Shown here in pieces: positions 16,732-24,220 of a stretch of DNA of 35,699 nt. How positions within the stretch are numbered: the stretch's first letter is position 1; the number at the start of each line of letters is the position of its first letter. The stretch covers positions 1 through 35,699 of the forward strand of contig URQY01000014.1 of the NCBI GenBank assembly GCA_900550165.1. The letters are read 5' to 3'. This DNA is from an uncultured Eubacteriales bacterium (GTDB lineage Bacteria; Bacillota; Clostridia; Oscillospirales; Oscillospiraceae). Under the pieces are notes generated by a model. That model made no database searches. It saw nothing but the letters and a program-made list of their open reading frames with translations, and was not told where the DNA came from. The position numbers and the translations under genes are program-made.

Positions 16732-16766
16732 AAAAAGGAAGCGAGCCGAGGCTTGCTTCCTTTTTT
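16732..16766. terminator. Bidirectional terminator between the EEP-family gene and murG
   Basis: AAAAAGGAAGC pairs with GCTTCCTTTTT, extended by GAGCC/GGCTT with one G-T pair, giving a roughly 15-bp stem with T-runs on both strands. It ends the convergent EEP-family gene (stop 16717) and murG (stop 16777). Confidence 0.9.
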
Positions 16767-16776
16767 GATGCTCTTT

Positions 16777-17898
16777 TTATTTCACCAGCGCCATGACGGT
16801 ATGGTAGATGCGCTCGGTCGCGTCGCGGATGCCGAGCTGCGCCATGCTGTCCGCCATCCGCGCCATGCGCGCATCATCCCTGAGCAGGCCCGCGGCGGCG
16901 GCGAAAAGCTTCTTGCCGTCCAAGCCCTCCTCCGCCAGCACGAGCGCCGCGCCGTGGTCGCCCAGCAGCGCCGCATTCTTCTCCTGATGATGATTCGTCA
17001 CGTTGGGCGAGGGCACCAAAATTGCCGGAACGCCAAGCGCCGTCAGCTCACTGAGCGTGGACGCCCCCGCGCGGCAGATGACGAGGTCCGCCGCGCGCAT
17101 GACGGCCGCCATATCGTAGATATACTCGCGCACCTGGAGCGCGGGATGGGCGGAAAGGTCCACACTGTCGTCGCTGAGCCATTGCTGCATGGAGCTCCAG
17201 CAGATCTCGCCAACACCGTGGATGTGATAGAATGGCTCTTTCACGCTCTCAAGCGCCAAGAACTCCGCCATCGCGCGATTCATCGCGTTTGAGCCAAGGC
17301 TGCCCCAGAACGAGACGATGAGCTTGCGCCCGTCGTTCACGCCGAGCTTTTCCTTCGCCTGCTGCTTTGTCAGCGCGAAGAAGTCTCCGCGCACGGGTGT
17401 GCCGGTCACGACCACCTTCTCTGGGTGCCTGTAGTGCGCGCGGCAGTCCTCAAAGCCAACCATGATGCGGTCGCAGTGCGGCTCGAGCTGCCGCGTCGTC
17501 AGCCCCGGCACGATGTTCGACTCATGCACCGCCGTCGGGATGCCCGCCTTTGCGCCGTAGCGCACGAGCGGATAGCTCGCGTAGCCGCCGGTGCCGACGA
17601 TGAGGTCCGGCTTGAAATCGTTCAAAATCGCGTTCGCCTCGCGCTCGGCATGGGCAAGGTTTTTGAGCGAGACAAGGTTGTGCTTGATCTCCGCGGGGCG
17701 GAAGGAGCGGTGAAACGACGAAATATTCACCGTGCGGAAGGGATAGTCCGTGTGCGCGATCAGGTCGCGCTCCAATCCGCGCTCCGCGCCGACGAACAGG
17801 ATCTCGGTGCTCGCGTCCCTTTCGCGCATATAGCCCGCGATCGCGAGCGCGGGGTTGACGTGCCCCGCCGTGCCGCCGCAGGTAAAGATGACTTTCAT
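16777..17898 (-). CDS. murG: UDP-GlcNAc:lipid I N-acetylglucosaminyltransferase MurG
   Basis: MurG adds GlcNAc to lipid I on the inner membrane face to form lipid II. The 373-residue GT-B protein starts MKVIFTCGGTAGHVNPALA, a variant of the usual GGTGGH loop. It contains VGTGGYASYPLV, HESNIVPG and the C-terminal nucleotide-binding blocks RAGASTLSELTALGVPAILVPSPN and NHHQEKNA. ATG at 17898 follows AAAGGAG by 8 bases. Sequence further upstream in the same open frame overlaps ftsW out of phase and is not MurG. It lies 20 bases after ftsW and ends at a shared terminator, so it is the last gene of the mraZ-to-murG unit. Confidence 0.96.
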   Translation of the reverse strand: MKVIFTCGGTAGHVNPALAIAGYMRERDASTEILFVGAERGLERDLIAHTDYPFRTVNISSFHRSFRPAEIKHNLVSLKNLAHAEREANAILNDFKPDLIVGTGGYASYPLVRYGAKAGIPTAVHESNIVPGLTTRQLEPHCDRIMVGFEDCRAHYRHPEKVVVTGTPVRGDFFALTKQQAKEKLGVNDGRKLIVSFWGSLGSNAMNRAMAEFLALESVKEPFYHIHGVGEICWSSMQQWLSDDSVDLSAHPALQVREYIYDMAAVMRAADLVICRAGASTLSELTALGVPAILVPSPNVTNHHQEKNAALLGDHGAALVLAEEGLDGKKLFAAAAGLLRDDARMARMADSMAQLGIRDATERIYHTVMALVK

Positions 17899-17918
17899 GC
17901 AGGGTGCTCCTTTCCGCG

Positions 17919-19100
17919 CTAACGCATCTGGCGCGAAACGCTCAGTACGATGCCGACCTCGGCAAGCTGTACGGCGAGCGCCGTGCCGCCGTAGCTGAAA
18001 AATGGCAGCGAAATGCCCGTGTTCGGTATGAGATTCGACACGACCGCGATGTTCAGAAATACCTGCAGGGCGATCTGCGTCGTCACGCCGACGGCAAGGA
18101 GGCTGCCAAAGCGGTCGCGCGCGTGCAGGGCGATCCAGTAGCCGCGGACGATGAGCAGCGCGAACATGACCATGATGATCGTCGCGCCGACCAGACCGAG
18201 CTCCTCGCAGATGATGGCGAAAATGAAGTCGTTGTGCTCCTCGGGCAGGAACAGGAACTTCTGCCGGCTCTTGCCGAGCCCCACGCCGAAGAGTCCGCCC
18301 GAGCCGATGGAGAGCAGGCTTTGTCGGATCTGATAGCCGTCGCCCTGCATCCACTCTTCATTGAACGGGTCGAGCCAGATGTTGAGGCGGCTCGAGTTAT
18401 AGGTGATGATCCCTGTTGCAAAGGCGTAGATCACGACCAGCACCAGAGCAAAGCCAAGCCCGACCCAGTAGTTGCGGATGCCGCCGACATACATCATCAC
18501 CGCACCGATTCCCAGCAGCAGCACAAGGCCTGAAAAGTGCGGCTCCTTCAGCATCAGCACGCCGATCACGCCGAGAATGGCCGCATAGGGCACAATGCCG
18601 TAGCGAAATGTGGCCATTTTGTCCTTCTTTTTCGAAATGCTGTCGGCAAAATAGAGGATGATGCCGACCTTGGCAAGCTCGGAGGGCTGGAACTGGATAG
18701 CGCCGAGACGGATCCAGCGCTGCGCGCCGTGCGTCAGTCTGCCCGTGCCGATGCCGGGGATCAAAACGAGCACGAGCAGCACGATGGAGACCAGCAGCGC
18801 GAGCTTTGCCACCGCACGGTAGCGCTCGTAGTTGATCTTTCCGATGATGAACATCGCCGTAATACCGAGAATGGCAAAAACGCCCTGGCGGATGAGATAG
18901 TACGCGGGATTGCCCTCTTCATAGTAGGCCGAAGGGAAGCTCGCGGAAAACAGCATGATGAGACCAACGCCCACGAGCGAGAGCACCAGCAGCAGATACG
19001 GAAGGTCGATTGGTCCGCGGCCCGCTTCGCGCGCGGCGGCCTCGATCGCCTTTGCCCGCTCGCGCTGCTCCTGCCGCAGCAGCCGTTCTTCCTTGGTCAT
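17919..19100 (-). CDS. ftsW: SEDS peptidoglycan glycosyltransferase FtsW
   Basis: The 393-residue polytopic protein (about ten membrane helices) carries SEDS hallmarks: FQPSELAKVGIILYFADS, the extracellular-loop PEEHNDFIFAIICEELG, and NTGISLPFFSYGGTALAVQLAEVGIVLSV. SEDS proteins polymerise lipid II together with a class B PBP, here most likely the SpoVD-like PBP in the same cluster. Position between mraY and murG favours FtsW (or its sporulation paralogue SpoVE) over RodA. ATG at 19100 follows a G-rich ribosome site (AAAGGGGGGAG). Upstream lies the structured 19129-19404 element rather than the murD gene expected here. Confidence 0.92.
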   Translation of the reverse strand: MTKEERLLRQEQRERAKAIEAAAREAGRGPIDLPYLLLVLSLVGVGLIMLFSASFPSAYYEEGNPAYYLIRQGVFAILGITAMFIIGKINYERYRAVAKLALLVSIVLLVLVLIPGIGTGRLTHGAQRWIRLGAIQFQPSELAKVGIILYFADSISKKKDKMATFRYGIVPYAAILGVIGVLMLKEPHFSGLVLLLGIGAVMMYVGGIRNYWVGLGFALVLVVIYAFATGIITYNSSRLNIWLDPFNEEWMQGDGYQIRQSLLSIGSGGLFGVGLGKSRQKFLFLPEEHNDFIFAIICEELGLVGATIIMVMFALLIVRGYWIALHARDRFGSLLAVGVTTQIALQVFLNIAVVSNLIPNTGISLPFFSYGGTALAVQLAEVGIVLSVSRQMR

Positions 19101-19128
19101 GCCCGCTCCCCCCTTTCATCTAAGTCAT

Positions 19129-19404
19129 AATTGTGTAAGCACAATTGAAACGCCCGCCCATTTGCCGCCCGCAGGCGGCAAACTATTCTAATCCGTCGCG
19201 GAGGACGGTCACCGTTGCGGCATTACGATTCCCGCACCTTTCATGTGCGCCAATCGTGCCGCTTCCTCGAAACCGTCTCGCTGTTTCCGCCACTGGCGGC
19301 GCTTCGCCGGTTTCCATGCGCGTCCGCAGCGACACTTTACAGTGTGCGGCACGGTGAGTGGCGCACACTGCAACCCTTTCAAAATCGTGCCTTGCACGAT
19401 TTTG
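19129..19404 (-). other. Hairpin-packed noncoding element between mraY and ftsW
   Basis: Nearly every base belongs to an inverted repeat. Plus-strand pairs are: AATTGTG/CACAATT (19129-19146); TTTGCCGCC/GGCGGCAAA (19161-19182); CCGTC/GACGG (19193-19208); and a compound stem of GCGGC/GCCGC, ACGATT/AATCGT and GCAC/GTGC (19217-19262). Then come GAAACCG/CGGTTTC (19269-19314) enclosing CCGCC/GGCGG and GGCG/CGCC, CAGTGTGCG/CGCACACTG (19340-19370), and CAAAATCGTGC/GCACGATTTTG (19380-19404). AGTGT at 19341-19345 can also pair with ACACT at 19332-19336, so two folds compete. Short open frames exist on both strands but none has a ribosome site or recognisable product. It may be a structured RNA in the mraY-ftsW transcript or a palindromic repeat element. 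The strand given is that of the flanking genes. Confidence 0.6.
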
Positions 19405-19410
19405 AATATC

Positions 19411-20400
19411 TTAGAAGTGAAATCTGTTGAGCACACCGAACATCGCCGCGAGGCAGCACAGCGCGCTCACGCTCGTAAACACGGCGACGAGCTTCACCTC
19501 GCTCCAGCCGCACAGCTCAAAGTGGTGGTGCAGCGGCGCCATCTTGAACAGGCGCTTGCCGTGCGTCGCCTTGAAGTAGATGACCTGCAAAATGTCGGAA
19601 AGCGTCTCGCAGATGTAGACAAAGCCGACGGGGATGAGCACGAGCGGCATATCGTAGGCAAAGGCCAGCGCCGCCACCGTGCCGCCGAGGAAGAGCGAGC
19701 CCGTGTCGCCCATGAAGACCTTGGCGGGATGAAAATTGTAGATGAGGAAGCCGAGCAGACCGCCGACGAGCGCCGCGGAATAGATGCCGAGCTGGTCGTA
19801 GCCCTGCCACCAGAACGCAAGCACCGAGAAGAACAGACCCACCGGCACCGTCACGCTGCCGGCAAGACCGTCGATGCCGTCGGTGATGTTCACGGCGTTG
19901 ACCGTGCCGACGATGACAAAGGCCGCAAAGACCATATAGACCGGCCAGCTGAAGATGATGTAGGTGTTGAAAAACGGCACATAGAGATTCGGCGTGAGCA
20001 TCCCCTCAAAGCGCATCAGGCAGAGGAACGCGACCGCCGCGACAAGCTGGAGCAGGAACTTCTGGATGGCCGTCAGGCCGAGATTCTGATGGTGCTTCAC
20101 CTTCTCATAGTCGTCCAGAAAGCCGATCACGCCGAAGATGAGCGCGAAGAAGAAGATGTAGAGGTGCTCAAAGTCCCCCGCCATCATGCCCTTCCAGCCA
20201 CAGATCAGGATGGAGACAAAAATGCCCAGAATGAACATCAGGCCGCCCATCGTGGGCGTTCCGGCCTTCCCTGCGTGCCACGTGGGGCCGTCCTCGCGGA
20301 TGCTCTGCCCCGCCTTCAGCGCGCGCAGCTTAGGGACCAGATATTTCCCCGTGATCGCGGATACCGCGAAGCTCAGAATACAGGCGATGATGATCTTCAT
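19411..20400 (-). CDS. mraY: Phospho-N-acetylmuramoyl-pentapeptide transferase MraY
   Basis: MraY makes lipid I from UDP-MurNAc-pentapeptide and undecaprenyl phosphate. The 329-residue protein has about ten membrane helices and the family's conserved cytoplasmic loops: GFLDDYEKVKHHQNLGLT, NITDGIDGLAGSV, VFMGDTGSLFLGG and MAPLHHHFELCGWSE, which hold the magnesium and substrate residues. ATG at 20400 follows GGAGGGAACGAAC, and the N-terminal coding region overlaps the end of murE by 71 bases, so translation is probably coupled. murF, often found before mraY, is not here. The stop is 7 bases from the first hairpin of the structured element. Confidence 0.96.
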   Translation of the reverse strand: MKIIIACILSFAVSAITGKYLVPKLRALKAGQSIREDGPTWHAGKAGTPTMGGLMFILGIFVSILICGWKGMMAGDFEHLYIFFFALIFGVIGFLDDYEKVKHHQNLGLTAIQKFLLQLVAAVAFLCLMRFEGMLTPNLYVPFFNTYIIFSWPVYMVFAAFVIVGTVNAVNITDGIDGLAGSVTVPVGLFFSVLAFWWQGYDQLGIYSAALVGGLLGFLIYNFHPAKVFMGDTGSLFLGGTVAALAFAYDMPLVLIPVGFVYICETLSDILQVIYFKATHGKRLFKMAPLHHHFELCGWSEVKLVAVFTSVSALCCLAAMFGVLNRFHF

Positions 20401-21991
20401 GTTCGTTCCCTCCGGCCGGTGGCCCGGCTTCTTTCCTTTGTTCTCGCGCGAACAGCTCGCGCACGACCTCCCTCTCGTCGAGGTGGTATTTTATCGTTCC
20501 GATCTCCTGATAGGTTTCATGCCCCTTGCCGCAGAGGACGATCACATCGCCGCTCCGCGCCTCCGAAAGGGCAAAGCCGATGGCCCTGCGCCTGTCTTCG
20601 ATGACGGCAAAGGGCGTTCTGCTCTCCATCAGCCCCGGCAGCGCGTCGCGCAGGATGGCGTAGGGGTCCTCGGTGCGCGGGTTATCGCTCGTAAGAACGG
20701 CAAAGTCCGCCAGCGCCGCGGCGATGCGCGCCATGCGGGGGCGCTTCGTTTTGTCGCGGTCTCCCCCGCAGCCAAAGAGCGCGATCACGCGCCCATCGGC
20801 AAAGGTTCCGACCGTGGAGAGGATATTCTTGAGCCCGTCGGGTGTGTGGGCGTAGTCGATGATGACGGTGAACGGCGCGGGAAGCGGCACGACCTCGCAC
20901 CGGCCCTTGACGCCGACACATTCCGCCAGTGCCCTCGCCGCATCGTACAGCGGCACGCCGAGCGCCTGCACAGCGGAGAGCGCCGCCAGCGCGTTGTAGA
21001 GCGAAAAGCCGCCGGGAATGCCGATCCTCGTCTCCTCGTGGTCCAAATCGGTGCAGGCGGTAAAGCGCACACAGTCGTTTTCATAGCGTGCCCGCCAGCC
21101 GACAAGGTCATTCGTCATCCCCTGGCCGAAGGTCACCCTCTCCCCCGCAAAGCGGGCGAGCAGCCGCCGCGTCCACGGGTCGTCCCCGTTGACGCAGGCG
21201 ATGCCGCATTGGTCAAAAAGCCGCGCCTTCGCATCGCAGTAGGCCTCCATCGTGCCGTGATAGTCGAGGTGGTCCTGCGTCAGATTCGTGAAAACGCCGA
21301 CGCGGAAATGAATGCCCGCCACCCTGCTCTGCATCAGCGCGTGGGACGAGACCTCCATCACCGCGTATGCGCAGCCCGCGTCGGCCATTTGAGCGAGCAG
21401 GTGCTGCACGGTCAGCGCGTCCGGCGTCGTGCGGTCGGTCGGAACGACCTTATCGCCGATGAGATTTTGATTTGTGCCGATGAGCCCGACCCTGGCGGAC
21501 CGCGTCCTTTCCAATATCTGCTTGATCAGATATGTCGTGGTCGTTTTCCCGTTCGTACCGGTCACGCCCACGAGGGTCATTTTTCCCGCCGGAGTACCAT
21601 ACCACACCGCCGCGCAAAGCGCAAGCGCTTTGTGCGCGTCCGGCACAAGAATATAGGGCCTCTCCCCCTCCGGCGGCTGCTCGCACACGGCGCAGACCGC
21701 GCCGCGCGCCATCGCCTCGGCGATAAAGTCGCCGCCGTCCTCTTTTTCCCCCGGCAGGGCGAAAAAAAGCGTTCCCGCGCTCACCCTGCGTGAGTCGAGC
21801 GCAAGGCCGCTCACGGCAAGGTCAAGGGGTGCGTGGATATCCTTCTCTTCGAGTGCAGCGATAACATCTCTGAGAAGCGTTTTGAAATATTCCTTCCGGA
21901 ATTGGGTCTTGCTCTCTTTAGTCGCGCACCGAGCTGTCGCTGAACTGGACGCGCACGACCGTACCGGCCTCGACCTCCGTGCCGGCGGCAA
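20330..21991 (-). CDS. murE: UDP-MurNAc-tripeptide synthetase MurE, meso-DAP type
   Basis: MurE adds the third stem-peptide residue to UDP-MurNAc-L-Ala-D-Glu in the cytoplasm. The ATP loop GVTGTNGKTTTTYL is present, and the DNPR motif in LTSDNPRTEDP indicates meso-diaminopimelate as substrate. The start is unresolved. The domain visibly begins near 21889 (YFKTLLRDVIAAL), directly after a GGAAGGA at a good distance, but no ATG, GTG or TTG is in frame there. The only ordinary codon giving the whole domain is TTG at 21991, inside the upstream PBP gene; GTG at 21814 would remove about 25 conserved residues. The C-terminus runs about 35 residues past the usual end and overlaps mraY by 71 bases. 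Confidence 0.88.
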   Translation of the reverse strand: MPPARRSRPVRSCASSSATARCATKESKTQFRKEYFKTLLRDVIAALEEKDIHAPLDLAVSGLALDSRRVSAGTLFFALPGEKEDGGDFIAEAMARGAVCAVCEQPPEGERPYILVPDAHKALALCAAVWYGTPAGKMTLVGVTGTNGKTTTTYLIKQILERTRSARVGLIGTNQNLIGDKVVPTDRTTPDALTVQHLLAQMADAGCAYAVMEVSSHALMQSRVAGIHFRVGVFTNLTQDHLDYHGTMEAYCDAKARLFDQCGIACVNGDDPWTRRLLARFAGERVTFGQGMTNDLVGWRARYENDCVRFTACTDLDHEETRIGIPGGFSLYNALAALSAVQALGVPLYDAARALAECVGVKGRCEVVPLPAPFTVIIDYAHTPDGLKNILSTVGTFADGRVIALFGCGGDRDKTKRPRMARIAAALADFAVLTSDNPRTEDPYAILRDALPGLMESRTPFAVIEDRRRAIGFALSEARSGDVIVLCGKGHETYQEIGTIKYHLDEREVVRELFAREQRKEAGPPAGGNEHEDHHRLYSELRGIRDHGEISGP

Positions 21992-24152
21992 TGCTCTGCG
22001 AGATGGCGCGCACGGTGGACGAGCTCGCGTTCGTCGCGCCGGAGACGCCCATGATGAGCCCCGCGTTCACGATCTTCTGGTTTGCGGTCGCGGCGCTGTC
22101 GCCCACGACGTTCGGCACGATGCACTTGTCGGTCGACTTCTCCGCGCCGAGGTAGAGGATGATCTCCGCGCTGTTCGGCACGATCGCGCCGCCGACAGGC
22201 GTCTGGTCGGTAACGGTGTCACCGTCGCCGACGGTGCGGCAGGTAAAGCCGCTGGCGGCGAGCCTTTCGACTGCCGCGTCCTTGCCCAGGCCGATGACGT
22301 TCGGCACGGTCTTATCCGCGCCGACGAGCTCCTCGGCGGTGTAGCTCGGCTCGATGCCGAGGTAGGGCAGGATCTCGCTCATGACGGAGCTGGCGATGGG
22401 CGCGACCATGTTGCCGCCGGAAACGTAGGTCCCGGTCCACTTGTTCGGCTCGTCGAGCGTGAGGAGCATCATCACCTGCGGGTCGTCCGCGGGCGCGAAG
22501 CACACGAAGGAAACGATGACGTTGCCGCCGACCTTATCGGCCGTGCCGGTCTTGCCGCCGATGCGGTAGCCCGCGACCTGACCGTTCTTGCCCGTGCCGC
22601 TCGTGACCTCCTGCTCCATGATCTGACGCACGAGCGCGGAGGTCTCCTCGGAAATGACCTGACGGATGGGCGTTGCGTCGTGCTTGGAGACGACGTTGCC
22701 GTCCTGGTCGGTGATCTGCTCGACAAGATACGGCGTGTAGAGATAGCCTCCGTTGACGCAGGCGCACTGCGCCGCGAGCAGCGCGATGGGCGTGACGTTG
22801 AAGTTCTGGCCGAAGGCATAGCACGCCAGCGCCAGCGTGGAGTATTCGATCTCCTTGTTGGCAAAGCCGCTGGCCTCGCCCGTGGTGTCGATGCCGGTTT
22901 TCTCCATGAGGCCGAAGTCCTTCATATACTGGTAGAACTTCGCGTTGCCGATGCGAAGGCCGATGTTCATAAAGGCGGGGTTGCAGGAGTTTGCAAAGGC
23001 CGTGGAAAGGTCCTGCTGGCCGTGGCCCGTGCGCTTGGAGCACCAGATCTTCTGCCCTTCGACGGTCATGTTGCCGCCGCAGTAGAAGCCGCTGTTCAGG
23101 TCCACGACGTTTTCCTCAAGCGCCATGGCGAGCGTGAGCGTCTTGAAGGTGGAGCCCGGCTCGTAGGTATCGTTGATGGCCTTGCTGCGCCACTGCTTAT
23201 TGCGCAGCTCCGTGGCGTTTTCGATGATCTCCTCTTCGGTCATGCCGCTTGTGAGGAAGTCGTTGTAGATCGTGCTGGGGTCGTTGAGGTCATAGGTCGG
23301 CAGCGACGCCATCGCCAGCACCGCGCCGGTGTTGACGTCCATGACGACGCCCGTCGCGCCCTTGCCGGTGCCAAAGCGTGCCTCCAGCTCCTGCACGCCC
23401 TTTTCCAGATAGTACTGGATGGTGGTATCGAGCGTGGTTTGCAGGTCGCAGCCGTTTTCCGCGTCGAAATACTGGTCGTACTGATAGAGCACGGCGCGGC
23501 CGTCGCGGTCGCGCGCAGTGACGACCATGCCGCTCTCGCCGGTCAGCTCGTCATTATAGGTGGCCTCCAGACCCATCGCGCCGCCGTTTTCATTGGCAAA
23601 GCCGATGACCTGAGCGGCAAGCGTCCCCTTGGGATAGCTGCGCTTGCTCGTCGGGCGCAGAAAGACGCCCTTGAGGTCGTTGTCGTTGATGAACTCGCGC
23701 ACCTTGTCGGCCAGCTCGTCGTCCGCCTTTTTCTTGAGGATCTCGTACTGGGAGTTCGTTTTCTCCATCTTTTTGAGGATATCGTCCTTTTCAAGGCCGA
23801 GTATCTCGGCAAGGCCTTCGGCGATGAGATCCTGATCCTGCTCGTTTTCGATGATCTCCTTGGGCGAGAGGAAGATATCCTCCGCCGAGGCGGACATGGC
23901 TAAGATGGTACCGTTTCTGTCATAGATGGTGCCGCGGCTCGCCTCCACCGTGGTGCGCAGCGTCTGCTGGCGCACGGCGACAGACTGGAGCTCATCATGC
24001 TCGGTGATCTGCCAGTGATAGAGCTTGGTGAAGAGCAGCACGAACGTCAGCACGCCGAACACGCCCAGAAGCAGCAGCGTTCTTGACTGGATGACGCGGT
24101 TTGCGCGGCGCGCGGATTCCGGGCGTCTCTTCTGATTCTGGGGTCCTGCCAC
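21918..24152 (-). CDS. spoVD: Class B penicillin-binding protein with two PASTA domains (SpoVD/PBP2 type)
   Basis: This 744-residue transpeptidase cross-links septal or spore-cortex peptidoglycan outside the membrane. It has a basic N-terminus, one membrane anchor (about 25-45), a PBP dimerisation domain with RGTIYDRNG, and a transpeptidase domain. The active-site motifs are S334-TFK, S389-CN and K534-TG, all intact. Two PASTA domains follow (about 614-670 and 678-738). SpoVD typically has one PASTA, so this could equally be the vegetative division PBP. GTG at 24152 follows AAGGAGG by 10 bases; an ATG overlapping the ribosome site is out of frame. A terminator-like hairpin lies just upstream at 24180-24206. 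The 3' end is adjacent to murE. Confidence 0.92.
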   Translation of the reverse strand: MAGPQNQKRRPESARRANRVIQSRTLLLLGVFGVLTFVLLFTKLYHWQITEHDELQSVAVRQQTLRTTVEASRGTIYDRNGTILAMSASAEDIFLSPKEIIENEQDQDLIAEGLAEILGLEKDDILKKMEKTNSQYEILKKKADDELADKVREFINDNDLKGVFLRPTSKRSYPKGTLAAQVIGFANENGGAMGLEATYNDELTGESGMVVTARDRDGRAVLYQYDQYFDAENGCDLQTTLDTTIQYYLEKGVQELEARFGTGKGATGVVMDVNTGAVLAMASLPTYDLNDPSTIYNDFLTSGMTEEEIIENATELRNKQWRSKAINDTYEPGSTFKTLTLAMALEENVVDLNSGFYCGGNMTVEGQKIWCSKRTGHGQQDLSTAFANSCNPAFMNIGLRIGNAKFYQYMKDFGLMEKTGIDTTGEASGFANKEIEYSTLALACYAFGQNFNVTPIALLAAQCACVNGGYLYTPYLVEQITDQDGNVVSKHDATPIRQVISEETSALVRQIMEQEVTSGTGKNGQVAGYRIGGKTGTADKVGGNVIVSFVCFAPADDPQVMMLLTLDEPNKWTGTYVSGGNMVAPIASSVMSEILPYLGIEPSYTAEELVGADKTVPNVIGLGKDAAVERLAASGFTCRTVGDGDTVTDQTPVGGAIVPNSAEIILYLGAEKSTDKCIVPNVVGDSAATANQKIVNAGLIMGVSGATNASSSTVRAISQSIAAGTEVEAGTVVRVQFSDSSVRD

Positions 24153-24179
24153 AGTCGTTCATCCTCCTTAAAGACGGAA

Positions 24180-24206
24180 AAGGAGTAAGGAAGCTCCTTA
24201 CTCCTT
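24180..24206 (-). terminator. Terminator/attenuator-like hairpin between ftsL and spoVD
   Basis: AAGGAGTAAGGA and TCCTTACTCCTT (24180-24191 and 24195-24206) form a perfect 12-bp stem with a 3-base loop. On the minus strand the 3' arm runs into TTCC, giving a short T-tract. The arm also contains CTCCTT, which is complementary to the spoVD ribosome site AAGGAG about ten bases downstream. It could be a weak internal terminator or could control spoVD translation. Confidence 0.55.
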
Positions 24207-24220
24207 ATGTATAGCTTCGC

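Noticed and set aside
16899..18354. Upstream extension of the murG frame into ftsW
   Set aside because: The upstream part is out of phase with ftsW and is Arg/His-rich; the MurG glycine loop starts right after the ATG at 17898 with its own ribosome site.
19380..19404. 11-bp hairpin after mraY as an intrinsic terminator
   Set aside because: On the minus strand it is followed by AAAGGG rather than a T-run, so it is treated as part of the structured element.
19183..19436. Short frames on both strands across the mraY-ftsW gap
   Set aside because: They cross the hairpins, lack ribosome sites and overlap conserved mraY sequence; the palindromic structure explains the region better than coding.
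20330..20435. MurE C-terminal extension as a fused extra domain
   Set aside because: The extension is only about 35 residues, Gly/Pro/charged and out of phase with mraY; it looks like stop-codon drift rather than a domain.
21882..23903. Very long plus-strand open frame (about 670 codons) opposite spoVD
   Set aside because: It is antisense to a PBP with intact motifs; the product is Arg/Ala/Val/Asp-rich with no recognisable domain. It results from high GC content.
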